DNA of 64,000 bases, taken from contig NZ_LT627734.1 of assembly GCF_900100865.1 (NCBI RefSeq), positions 1,116,001 to 1,180,000 on the forward strand, given 5' to 3'. Of the stretch, positions 56,836 through 64,000 are shown one piece after another. Both the position numbers and the translations under genes were made by a program. Each line of letters begins with the position of its first letter. Positions within the stretch are counted from its first letter, which is position 1. The stretch comes from Candidatus Aquiluna sp. UB-MaderosW2red (GTDB taxonomy: Bacteria > Actinomycetota > Actinomycetes > Actinomycetales > Microbacteriaceae). The notes below the pieces were generated by a model. The model was not told the DNA's origin and searched no databases. It was given only the letters and a program-made list of their open reading frames with translations.

Positions 56836-57414
56836 ATGCAAGAGCCACTGAGAGTAATAGTCATTGAAGACGAGAGTCTGATCCGCATGGATGTGGTGGC
56901 CACCTTGCAGGAGGCTGGTTACGAGGTGATTGGCGAAGGTGCCGATGGCGAGGAAGCCATTCGTTTGGCAACCGAGTTGGAGCCCGATTTAGTTGTAATG
57001 GACATCAAAATGCCAAAACTTGACGGGATTAGTGCAGCCGAAAAAATAGCCGAGCTAAAGATTCCCGTCGTTCTGCTGACCGCTTTTTCTCAATCGGATC
57101 TGGTCGCACGTGCCGCAACGGCCGGAGCGATGGCCTATGTCACCAAACCCTTTAAGCCGGCGGATTTGCTCCCGGCAATTCAAATGGCACTCTCCAGGCA
57201 TGAAGAACTGCTGTCGTTGGAAGCTGAAGTTACTGATCTTAACGAGAGATTAGAAACTCGAAAGCTCATGGATAGAGCCAAGGGTCTCCTGCAGGGCAAG
57301 ATGCAGCTCAGTGAGCCGGATGCTTTCCGCTGGATTCAAAAGGCGTCAATGGATCGCCGCCTGACTATGGCTCAGGTTGCTAAAACCGTTATTGAGCAGC
57401 TGGGCGAAAAGTAG
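56836..57414 (+). CDS. pdtaR: ANTAR-domain response regulator PdtaR
   Basis: Response regulator of 192 residues: receiver domain (about 6-120) with D12 and phosphoacceptor D56 (VVMDIKMP), and a C-terminal ANTAR domain (about 130-190, DRAKGLLQGKMQLSEPDAFRWIQ). ANTAR regulators bind paired-hexaloop RNAs and promote antitermination after phosphorylation by a PdtaS-type kinase, which is not in this window. The position near pyk and polA matches mycobacteria. Proposed leaderless start; converges on the thioesterase gene 3 bases away. Confidence 0.93.
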   Translation: MQEPLRVIVIEDESLIRMDVVATLQEAGYEVIGEGADGEEAIRLATELEPDLVVMDIKMPKLDGISAAEKIAELKIPVVLLTAFSQSDLVARAATAGAMAYVTKPFKPADLLPAIQMALSRHEELLSLEAEVTDLNERLETRKLMDRAKGLLQGKMQLSEPDAFRWIQKASMDRRLTMAQVAKTVIEQLGEK

Positions 57415-57417
57415 TTT

Positions 57418-57846
57418 TTAGACTTTCGGTCTCAGGTAGTTTGTGATGCGCACGGTGGATAAGAGCTTCCCGGCCTCATCAGTCATTTTGATTTCGTGGG
57501 TGGTGAGGGTTTTCCCTAACTTCACGGCGGTGCAGGTGCCGGTGACCAGCCCCTCCGAGATGGCAGAGTGATGCGAAGCATTTAGCTCAATACCCACCGC
57601 AAATCCCCAGGGATGCGCGTGAACATTGGCTGCAAAGCTTCCGAGTGATTCAGCCAACACCACGTGAGCGCCGCCGTGCAATAAACCAATCGGCTGCGTA
57701 TTACCCAAAACCGGCATGGTCGCGACGGCCTTTTCGGCGCTGAGTTCGATTAGCACAATTCCCATTTTTTCGGCCAGCGGGCCGAGGCCGCGCTGTTTCA
57801 TGAGCTCGTAGGCGTTTGAGGAGGCTGGAACGTCTTTGTTAGTCAC
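57418..57846 (-). CDS. PaaI-type hotdog thioesterase
   Basis: Protein of 142 residues with the hotdog acyl-CoA thioesterase fold: GLLHGGAHVVLAESLGSFAA carries the HGG motif and the following helix, and the C-terminal strand ends in the LRPK typical of PaaI relatives. The substrate is not known. GTG start with AAGGAG 9 bases upstream. It lies alone on the minus strand between pdtaR and polA, divergent from polA. Confidence 0.88.
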   Translation of the reverse strand: MTNKDVPASSNAYELMKQRGLGPLAEKMGIVLIELSAEKAVATMPVLGNTQPIGLLHGGAHVVLAESLGSFAANVHAHPWGFAVGIELNASHHSAISEGLVTGTCTAVKLGKTLTTHEIKMTDEAGKLLSTVRITNYLRPKV

Positions 57847-57868
57847 GATGATTGGCTCCTTGGCGAAG

Positions 57869-57874
57869 TAGGCT
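57869..57874 (+). promoter_or_regulatory. polA -10, leaderless type
   Basis: TAGGCT ends 7 bases before ATG 57882. It lies in the 35-base divergent gap that also holds the thioesterase ribosome-binding site on the other strand. Confidence 0.45.
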
Positions 57875-57881
57875 TGCGGGC

Positions 57882-60575
57882 ATGAGTTCCCTACAAAAGC
57901 CTACTCTTTTGCTAATTGATGGTCATTCACTAGCGTTTCGGGCCTTTTACGCCCTTAGTCCAGATAACTTCAAGAATGCGCAAGGCCAGCACACCAACGC
58001 TGTGCACGGCTTTATCTCGATGATGCTAAACATCCTTGAGCTCGAAAAACCCACTCACCTTTGTGTGGCGTTCGACGTGTCTCGAGAGAGCTTCAGAACT
58101 ATCGAGCTTCCTGAATATAAGGGCACTAGGGGTGAGACGCCAGAGGAATTTCTCGGTCAAACCGAGCTCTTGGTCGAGGCGCTAAACGCCATGAACATCA
58201 GTTCGGTCTCAAGGCAAAATTTTGAGGCTGATGATTTGCTGGCATCTCTGGCCTTTCAAGGCGAGCAAGCAGGCATGAATGTACTTGTAGTTTCTGGAGA
58301 CCGAGACACCTTTCAGCTGATTCGCGAAACAGTCACCGTTCTATACCCCGTTAAGGGTGTGATGAACCTAGCGAGAATGAATGACACGGCCGTTTATGAG
58401 AAATACGGCGTCCACGCTATTCAGTACCCGGAATTAGCGGCATTGGTGGGGGAGACCAGTGACAACCTGAAAGGCATCCCAGGGGTCGGACCCAAAACCG
58501 CTGCCAAGTGGATTCAGCAATTCGGATCACTCACCGCGATCCTCGAGCACGCATCAGAGATCCCGGGCAAAGTCGGCGAGAGCCTCAGAGAACACCAAGA
58601 ACTGGCGGTTAGAAACCGCAGGCTAAACCACCTATTGACTGACCTTGAATTTGATTTTTCAATCGAAGATCTCAAGCTCGGCCCAGTTAATGAGTCAGCG
58701 CTGCAAGAGGTCTTTGCTAAATTGTCGTTCCGCACCCTTTTGACTCGAGTTCTCAAACTACGCGGCTCAAACGGGTCTCAACACAACGCGATACGCGCTG
58801 AAATTGAACCTGATAGCAATCCGGCCATGGACTCAGCCCAATCAACTGCCGTCGCGGCCAAAAGGTCGGTAATTGATCTTCCCACCGAGCCGCCAAAAGC
58901 CCAAGTTGCAAATCTTGAGACACTGTTGAACCTTATTCAATCGGGTGGCGCGGCTATTTCGATAGAGATTGCCGAGTCCAAGATTGTTGGCTGCGGAGTT
59001 GCCACCAAAGATGCGCGGTTCACCTGGGACGGTCAGGATACGGCCGGACTTATCGTGCTCATCGAAAGTGGCGGCTTCAGCGCTTGGGACTCCAAGGGTC
59101 TTTCCAGAAGACTTAATGCCATCGGATTGAAACTGGGTCAAGTTTCAGACGATGCCCTACTGGCTTGCTATCTAAATGATCCGGTCGCAAAAGATGTAAA
59201 CCCCGATGCGATGCTTCGAACCCATGCCGGCATCGACATTATTCGCGAGGATGCAAATCAACTTTTGGCCGAATCGGATCCATCCTTGGATGCTTGGATT
59301 TACGCGTGCCTGATGGCTGTCATGATTCCAGAGCTCGAAGGCCAAGATGCCCTGGGGGTCTACCGAGATATCGAGATTCCCGCTTCCAGAGTGCTAGCTG
59401 CAATGGAGCAGCGAGGTATTGCGATTGACAAAGGTATTTTGCAGGCTCAATTCGAGGATCTCACCGAGGAGGTCAATGCAATCGCCGCCCAGGCCTACTC
59501 AATCATCGGCCACGAAGTTAATCTCGCTTCTCCTAAGCAGCTCCAGGCAGTGCTGTTCGAAGAGCTCGGCATGCAGGGCACTCGGAGTGTGAAAACTGGC
59601 TTTTCGACCAACGCCGAGGCGCTGGCAACTTTATTCGAACAAACCGAGCATCCATTTTTGGAGCGCCTTCTTGCACACCGGGATGCCAGCAAGCTAAAGC
59701 AAATCGCTGAAACTCTAATGAAGGCAATCGAACCAGATGGCAGAATTCACACCAGTTATTCTCAGGTCGGAACTTCAACCGGCAGGCTTTCTTCAGAAAA
59801 CCCAAACCTGCAAAACATTCCGATAAAGACGGTTCGAGGTCAAAAGCTGCGCAGTGCGTTTATTGCGGGTAAGGATTTTGAAACTCTCCTCACCGCCGAC
59901 TACTCGCAGATTGAGATGCGGATTATGGCGCATCTTTCCGAAGATGAAGGATTAATCCAAGCCTTCAATGCCGGCGAGGACCTGCACAGTTTTGTCGGCT
60001 CAAGAATATACGGAGTTGAGCCAAGCGAAGTCGACGCTGGTATGCGATCTAAAGTCAAGGCGATGAGCTACGGACTGGTGTACGGGCTCAGCGAGTTTGG
60101 GCTCGGGAGACAGTTGCGGATTACCGGTGCCGAGGCTAAACAGCTAATGAGCGACTACTTCGCTAGATTCGGCGGGGTCAAGACATATCTCGACCAAGTC
60201 GTGCAGCGGGCTAAAGCACTCGGCTACACGGCAACAATTTACGGCAGAAGAAGGCCTTTCCCCGATCTTAACTCCAAGATCTTTCAGGTGCGCGAGAACG
60301 CCCGTAGGGCGGCGTTGAACGCACCGATTCAAGGAACTGCGGCGGATGTCATGAAGCTCGCCATGATCAAGGTCTTCGACGAAATGAACGCTCGCGGACT
60401 CAAGTCCGAGCTTTTATTGCAGGTTCACGATGAATTGGTGTTTGCAGTAGCCCCCGGCGAACTCGAAACCCTCACGAAACTGGCAACCGAAACCATGCGA
60501 GACATCGTGATACTAAGCGTTCCCCTAGAAGTCCATATCGGTGTCGGGGCGAACTGGGAACTGGCAGGGCACTAG
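57882..60575 (+). CDS. polA: DNA polymerase I
   Basis: Repair and Okazaki-fragment polymerase, 897 residues from ATG 57882 (a TTG ten codons earlier would read through the proposed promoter). N-terminal 5'-3' exonuclease (about 1-290, VVSGDRDTFQL, GIPGVGPKTA), then a 3'-5' exonuclease-like domain (about 330-480) in which the metal-binding DxE is replaced by SIEIAE, so proofreading is probably lost, and a polymerase domain (DYSQIEMRI, RRAALNAPIQGTAAD, VHDEL). Confidence 0.95.
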   Translation: MSSLQKPTLLLIDGHSLAFRAFYALSPDNFKNAQGQHTNAVHGFISMMLNILELEKPTHLCVAFDVSRESFRTIELPEYKGTRGETPEEFLGQTELLVEALNAMNISSVSRQNFEADDLLASLAFQGEQAGMNVLVVSGDRDTFQLIRETVTVLYPVKGVMNLARMNDTAVYEKYGVHAIQYPELAALVGETSDNLKGIPGVGPKTAAKWIQQFGSLTAILEHASEIPGKVGESLREHQELAVRNRRLNHLLTDLEFDFSIEDLKLGPVNESALQEVFAKLSFRTLLTRVLKLRGSNGSQHNAIRAEIEPDSNPAMDSAQSTAVAAKRSVIDLPTEPPKAQVANLETLLNLIQSGGAAISIEIAESKIVGCGVATKDARFTWDGQDTAGLIVLIESGGFSAWDSKGLSRRLNAIGLKLGQVSDDALLACYLNDPVAKDVNPDAMLRTHAGIDIIREDANQLLAESDPSLDAWIYACLMAVMIPELEGQDALGVYRDIEIPASRVLAAMEQRGIAIDKGILQAQFEDLTEEVNAIAAQAYSIIGHEVNLASPKQLQAVLFEELGMQGTRSVKTGFSTNAEALATLFEQTEHPFLERLLAHRDASKLKQIAETLMKAIEPDGRIHTSYSQVGTSTGRLSSENPNLQNIPIKTVRGQKLRSAFIAGKDFETLLTADYSQIEMRIMAHLSEDEGLIQAFNAGEDLHSFVGSRIYGVEPSEVDAGMRSKVKAMSYGLVYGLSEFGLGRQLRITGAEAKQLMSDYFARFGGVKTYLDQVVQRAKALGYTATIYGRRRPFPDLNSKIFQVRENARRAALNAPIQGTAADVMKLAMIKVFDEMNARGLKSELLLQVHDELVFAVAPGELETLTKLATETMRDIVILSVPLEVHIGVGANWELAGH

Positions 60576-60590
60576 TAAAACCAGTAAGCT
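60561..60590 (+). promoter_or_regulatory. Candidate rpsA promoter
   Basis: CTGGCA (60561-60566) and TAAGCT (60585-60590) are 18 bases apart; the -35 lies inside the end of polA. The -10 and following TTTGGG resemble the rpsD promoter. The leader would be about 100 bases; a small GTGCC/GGCAT hairpin at 60597-60611 is the only structure I see in it. The rest of the 123-base gap shows nothing clear. Confidence 0.45.
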
Positions 60591-60698
60591 TTGGGAAGTG
60601 CCTTCGGCATTGATTATGTCCATTTGTTGGGCCAAAACTAATAGGTGAAACTTTGGTTTGGCGCGACCCGAGTAAATAAAAGAAGAAGTAATCTAAAT

Positions 60699-62162
60699 AT
60701 GGCAACTACAGCAACTGCAAAACCCGTTCAGGTAGCAGTCAACGACATTGGCTCCAAAGAAGAATTTCTAGCCGCAGTCGAAGCAACTCTCAAGTTTTTC
60801 AACGATGGAGACCTAATCTCCGGCATCGTCGTGAAGATTGATCGCGATGAGGTCCTCCTAGACGTTGGTTATAAAACCGAAGGCGTGATCCCATCCCGCG
60901 AGCTCTCCATCCGCCAGGATGCGAACCCGAGTGACATCGTCAAGGTTGGCGATGCAATTGAGGCCCTTGTTCTTCAAAAAGAAGATAAAGAAGGCCGACT
61001 AATTTTGTCCAAGAAGCGCGCACAGTACGAGCGCGCTTGGGGTGATGTGGAGAAGATCAAGGAAGCCGATGGCGTAGTCACCGGTACCGTGATTGAAATC
61101 GTGAAGGGCGGTGTCATTGTTGACATCGGACTTCGCGGCTTCTTGCCAGCATCGCTGATTGAACTACGCCGTGTTCGCGACCTTGCTCCCTATTTGGGCA
61201 CCGAGGTTGAGGCCAAGATACTAGAACTAGACAAGAACCGGAACAATGTTGTGCTTTCGCGTCGTGCCCTATTGGAGCAGAGTCAAAGTGCAAGCCGCAC
61301 CACCTTCATGAATGACCTAGTAAAGGGTCAAGTTCGTACCGGTGTGGTTTCCTCAATCGTAAACTTCGGTGCGTTCATTGACCTAGGTGGAGTGGACGGT
61401 CTAGTTCACGTCTCCGAGTTGAGCTGGAAGCACATCGAGCACGCCAGCGAGGTAGTAGAAGTTGGTCAAGAGGTTACCGTTGAGGTTCTAGAGGTAGACC
61501 AGGAGCGCGAGCGCGTTTCGTTGTCACTCAAAGCAACCCAGGAAGACCCATGGCAGCTGTTTGCTCGCACCCACGCGATTGGGCAGTACATCCCAGGCAA
61601 GGTCACCAAAATTGTTCCGTTCGGAGCATTTGTTCGAGTGGCTGACGGCATCGAGGGACTTGTCCACATCTCCGAACTTTCGGCCAGACATGTTGAGCAC
61701 GCCGACCAGGTTGTTTCCGTGAACCAGGAAGTCTTTGTGAAGCTAATCGACATCGACCTAGAGCGTCGTAGAATCTCCCTATCGCTAAAGCAGGCACTTG
61801 AAGAAGTGGATGCTCAGGGCACCGAGTTCAACCCGGTACTCTACGGAATGAGTGCGGACTATGACGAAAACGGTCAGTACCGCTACCCAGAGGGCTTTGA
61901 CCCTGCAACCAGCGAATGGAAGGCAGGCTTCGAAGAAGCTCGCACCAAGTGGGAAGCAGAATACGCCGAAGCCCATGCTCGCTGGGAACTCCACAAGGTT
62001 CAGGCCAAGGAATCTGCAGCACACCTAGCTGCTTTGCCAGAAACCCCAGCCCCATCCATGGAAGCCTCAGCGTCCTCCGGAACAGCTTCAGACCAGGGAA
62101 CTCTGGCTGACGACGAGTCGCTTGCCGCTTTGCGCGACAAGCTCTCCGGTGATAAGGCCTAA
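60699..62162 (+). CDS. rpsA: 30S ribosomal protein S1
   Basis: RNA-binding ribosomal protein of 487 residues with four S1 domains (about 37-105, 122-190, 209-277, 294-363); the third and fourth carry the typical FGAF and GLVHxSELS segments. The C-terminal third is acidic and low in complexity. I chose ATG 60699, which gives the usual actinobacterial N-terminus and has GAAGAAG upstream; an in-frame GTG at 60645 is unlikely. polA-rpsA-coaE-uvrB is a conserved actinobacterial order. Confidence 0.94.
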   Translation: MATTATAKPVQVAVNDIGSKEEFLAAVEATLKFFNDGDLISGIVVKIDRDEVLLDVGYKTEGVIPSRELSIRQDANPSDIVKVGDAIEALVLQKEDKEGRLILSKKRAQYERAWGDVEKIKEADGVVTGTVIEIVKGGVIVDIGLRGFLPASLIELRRVRDLAPYLGTEVEAKILELDKNRNNVVLSRRALLEQSQSASRTTFMNDLVKGQVRTGVVSSIVNFGAFIDLGGVDGLVHVSELSWKHIEHASEVVEVGQEVTVEVLEVDQERERVSLSLKATQEDPWQLFARTHAIGQYIPGKVTKIVPFGAFVRVADGIEGLVHISELSARHVEHADQVVSVNQEVFVKLIDIDLERRRISLSLKQALEEVDAQGTEFNPVLYGMSADYDENGQYRYPEGFDPATSEWKAGFEEARTKWEAEYAEAHARWELHKVQAKESAAHLAALPETPAPSMEASASSGTASDQGTLADDESLAALRDKLSGDKA

Positions 62163-62181
62163 AGAAAAATTCAAATCGATG

Positions 62182-62214
62182 ACCCGGGATGCGAAAGCAT
62201 CCCGGGTTTCGTTT
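62182..62214 (+). terminator. rpsA intrinsic terminator
   Basis: ACCCGGGATGC (62182-62192) and GCATCCCGGGT (62197-62207) form a perfect 11-base stem with a GAAA loop, followed by TTCGTTTT. It lies between rpsA and coaE and should end the rpsA transcript. Confidence 0.9.
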
Positions 62215-62219
62215 TATCC

Positions 62220-62804
62220 TTGAGGGTGCTTATCGGATTAACCGGCGGGATCGGTTCAGGTAAATCCACCGTCGCCAGGCGCTGGGTTGAATTGGGAGCG
62301 ACTGAAATAGACGCGGACCTTTTAGCCAGGGAGGCAGTTGAGCCCGAAAGTGAAGGCCTCACTCTCCTAGTCGAAGAATTTGGTGCTGGAATTTTGCAGC
62401 CAACCGGAGAACTGGATCGCGGCCTTCTCGCTGCCCTGATTTTTGGGGATGAGGTGGCTCGCCTAAAGGTTGAAGCGATTCTTCATCCGCTGATCCAAGA
62501 GCTCGCAGCAAAAAGAGTTGCCGCGACTTCTGGGGTCATCATTTATTCAATTCCTCTGATGGTAGAGACTCAATCGAAACTGCGCTTTGACAAAATTGTC
62601 GCAATTAGTTGCAGCGAAAAGACCAGAATTACGAGACTTATCAAAACTCGCGCAATGACAGTAGAGCAAGCCCGTCTAAGAGTTGATGCTCAAGCCAGCG
62701 ATGCTGAGCGCGAAGCAATTGCTGATTTTGTTATCAATTCGGATTGCTCCTTGCCGGAGTTGATTAGTCGGGCTGATGTGATTTACGCATCTTTGAGCGC
62801 ATAG
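62220..62804 (+). CDS. coaE: Dephospho-CoA kinase
   Basis: Last step of coenzyme A synthesis. The 194-residue protein has the P-loop GLTGGIGSGKST at the N-terminus and the AREAVEP and LHPLI segments. TTG 62220 gives the usual spacing to the P-loop. GTG 62226 would also fit, and a TATCCT ends 5 bases before it. The start lies just after the rpsA terminator, so coaE needs its own promoter or read-through. Its TAG starts the proposed uvrB -10. Confidence 0.9.
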   Translation: MRVLIGLTGGIGSGKSTVARRWVELGATEIDADLLAREAVEPESEGLTLLVEEFGAGILQPTGELDRGLLAALIFGDEVARLKVEAILHPLIQELAAKRVAATSGVIIYSIPLMVETQSKLRFDKIVAISCSEKTRITRLIKTRAMTVEQARLRVDAQASDAEREAIADFVINSDCSLPELISRADVIYASLSA

Positions 62805-62807
62805 GGT
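62802..62807 (+). promoter_or_regulatory. uvrB -10, leaderless type, overlapping the coaE stop
   Basis: TAGGGT begins with the coaE stop and ends 6 bases before the uvrB ATG. No Shine-Dalgarno and no SOS (LexA) box visible. Confidence 0.4.
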
Positions 62808-62813
62808 TAACGG

Positions 62814-64000
62814 ATGCTTGATGATGTCAGACCCTTTCGCGCGGTAACTCCATTTGAACCATCTGGGGACCAGCCACAAGCCATCAGGGAAATCACCGAG
62901 CGACTGACAAATGGCGAGCGGGACGTAGTTTTGCTCGGCGCTACCGGAACCGGAAAGTCTGCAACAACTGCCTGGGTGATAGAAAAACTGCAACGCCCGA
63001 CCCTTGTTATTGCGCACAATAAAACCCTGGCTGCTCAATTAGCCTCAGAGCTCAGGGAAATGTTCCCAGAAAACGCCGTCGAGTATTTTGTGAGCTATTA
63101 CGACTACTACCAGCCCGAGGCATACGTGCCACAAACTGACACTTTTATTGAGAAGGACTCCACTATTAACGAGGAGGTGGAGCGGCTGCGCTATTCGGCC
63201 ACCATGTCGCTATTATCCCGCCGGGATGTAATTGTGGTCGCAACCGTTTCTTGTATATATGGCCTTGGTGCCCCGAAGGAATACCTCGCCCAATCTTTAC
63301 CCTTGCAGGTTGGGCAGAAGATTGATAGAGACGAATTGATTCGAGCACTAGTTGCTATTCAGTATCAAAGAAATGATGTTGAGTTCACTCGAGGAAATTT
63401 CAGGGTCAAGGGGGACACTCTTGAGATCATTGCGGTTTACGACGAAGAGGCCACCAGGATTGAATTTTTTGGCGATGAAATAGAAAAGATTTACCGCATT
63501 CATTCTTTGACCGGCGAGATTCTGATGGAGCGCGACTCAGTGGCAATCTACCCGGCCAGCTACTACGTAGCACCGCCCGAAAAGATGGCCCTAGCAATAG
63601 AAGCCATCGAGGAAGAGCTAGAGACAACCTATAAGGATTTTGAGCGTCAAGGCAAGCTCTTAGAAGCTCAAAGAATCAAGATGCGCACCACCTTTGACAT
63701 CGAGTCAATCAAGGAGCTTGGTTTCTGCTCCGGTATTGAGAACTACTCCAGACACATTGATGGCCGAGCTCAAGGTGAACCCTCCGCCTGCTTGCTCGAT
63801 TATTTTCCAGATGACTTCCTAACCGTGATCGACGAATCGCACGTTACCGTGTCACAAATTGGTGCTATGTCGATGGGAGACGCATCGCGCAAGCGAACCC
63901 TGGTTGAGCATGGTTTTAGGCTGCCGTCGGCTATGGATAATAGACCGCTTCGATTTGAAGAATTCCTTCAACGAACTGGTCAAACCCTTTATCTTTCAGC
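62814..64000 (+). CDS. uvrB: UvrABC system protein B, 5' part of gene
   Basis: Damage-recognition helicase of nucleotide excision repair. The 395 codons in the window, running off the right edge, cover the P-loop GATGTGKS (42-49), NKTLAAQL, and the beta-hairpin with [12 protein letters not shown] that holds the damaged strand. The C-terminal helicase motifs and UvrC-binding domain lie outside. It is probably expressed from a leaderless promoter. Confidence 0.95.
   Translation, partial: MLDDVRPFRAVTPFEPSGDQPQAIREITERLTNGERDVVLLGATGTGKSATTAWVIEKLQRPTLVIAHNKTLAAQLASELREMFPENAVEYFVSYYDYYQPEAYVPQTDTFIEKDSTINEEVERLRYSATMSLLSRRDVIVVATVSCIYGLGAPKEYLAQSLPLQVGQKIDRDELIRALVAIQYQRNDVEFTRGNFRVKGDTLEIIAVYDEEATRIEFFGDEIEKIYRIHSLTGEILMERDSVAIYPASYYVAPPEKMALAIEAIEEELETTYKDFERQGKLLEAQRIKMRTTFDIESIKELGFCSGIENYSRHIDGRAQGEPSACLLDYFPDDFLTVIDESHVTVSQIGAMSMGDASRKRTLVEHGFRLPSAMDNRPLRFEEFLQRTGQTLYLS

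Noticed and set aside
60597-60611. Small hairpin GTGCC/GGCAT before rpsA taken as a terminator
   Set aside because: Six-base stem without a T-run; more likely leader structure or chance.
62802-62814. SOS (LexA) box before uvrB
   Set aside because: No GAAC-N4-GTTC-like sequence in the short gap or the end of coaE.
1-64000. Insertion sequences, prophage, CRISPR arrays or toxin-antitoxin pairs
   Set aside because: Every stretch is accounted for by recognised or conserved-position genes; no direct-repeat arrays, integrases or transposases seen.

Overview
The window is a densely packed, housekeeping stretch of an actinobacterial chromosome. Several marks point to a small-genome member of the Microbacteriaceae or a relative (freshwater Luna or Rhodoluna/Aquiluna type); this placement is inference, not a database result. 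The marks are actinobacterial gene order throughout, an actinobacterial PriA without helicase motifs, an ANTAR response regulator of the PdtaR type, an HGxxPAAW-type membrane protein and a trp-region membrane protein beside trpC, moderate GC, many GTG and TTG starts, and almost no intergenic DNA. About 65 protein genes and one tRNA fill 64 kb. No gap exceeds about 125 bases, and I see no insertion sequence, prophage, CRISPR array or rRNA.

Layout. 1-10931 (+): 3' end of thrS, a HIT hydrolase, pdxS-pdxT (vitamin B6), yebC, ruvC-ruvA-ruvB (Holliday junction processing), yajC-secD-secF (protein export) and relA/rel (ppGpp). 10928-12920 (-): a DUF349 protein and a membrane-anchored cyclophilin, read divergently from rarA. 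12975-24599 (+): rarA, rpsD, a DUF948 protein, a small hypothetical, alaS, ruvX, mltG, then the shikimate block aroE-aroC-aroK-aroB-aroQ, and efp-nusB. 24600-33079: pyrR-pyrB-pyrC-membrane protein-carA-carB-pyrF, preceded by a PyrR-binding RNA hairpin that covers the pyrR ribosome-binding site. 33076-41012: gmk, rpoZ, coaBC, metK, degenerate priA, fmt, rsmB, rpe. 41022-48201: hisE-hisG-hisF-hisI running straight into trpE, two small membrane proteins and trpC-trpB-trpA. 48206-56645: lgt, gltB-gltD, pyk. 56646-64000: a bidirectional terminator shared with tRNA-Leu(CAA), pdtaR, a PaaI-type thioesterase on the minus strand, polA, rpsA, coaE and the 5' part of uvrB.

How it works together. Shikimate, pyrimidine, histidine, tryptophan and glutamate synthesis sit beside translation, repair and export genes, mostly as very long co-directional runs with overlapping or abutting genes; 12975-56645 is uninterrupted on the plus strand. 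Regulation is visible in only a few places: the PyrR hairpin, likely leaderless promoters (TAnnnT 6-7 bases before the start codon, without Shine-Dalgarno), a shared promoter type before rpsD and rpsA, palindromes at rarA and gltB, and two clear intrinsic terminators.

I found no undescribed multi-gene system. The most unusual signals are architectural: stop codons that double as the first half of -10 hexamers, a strong preference for 8-base gene overlaps, and the absence of genes usually found at these loci (mihF, apt, and the pgsA/acyltransferase/pimA group).
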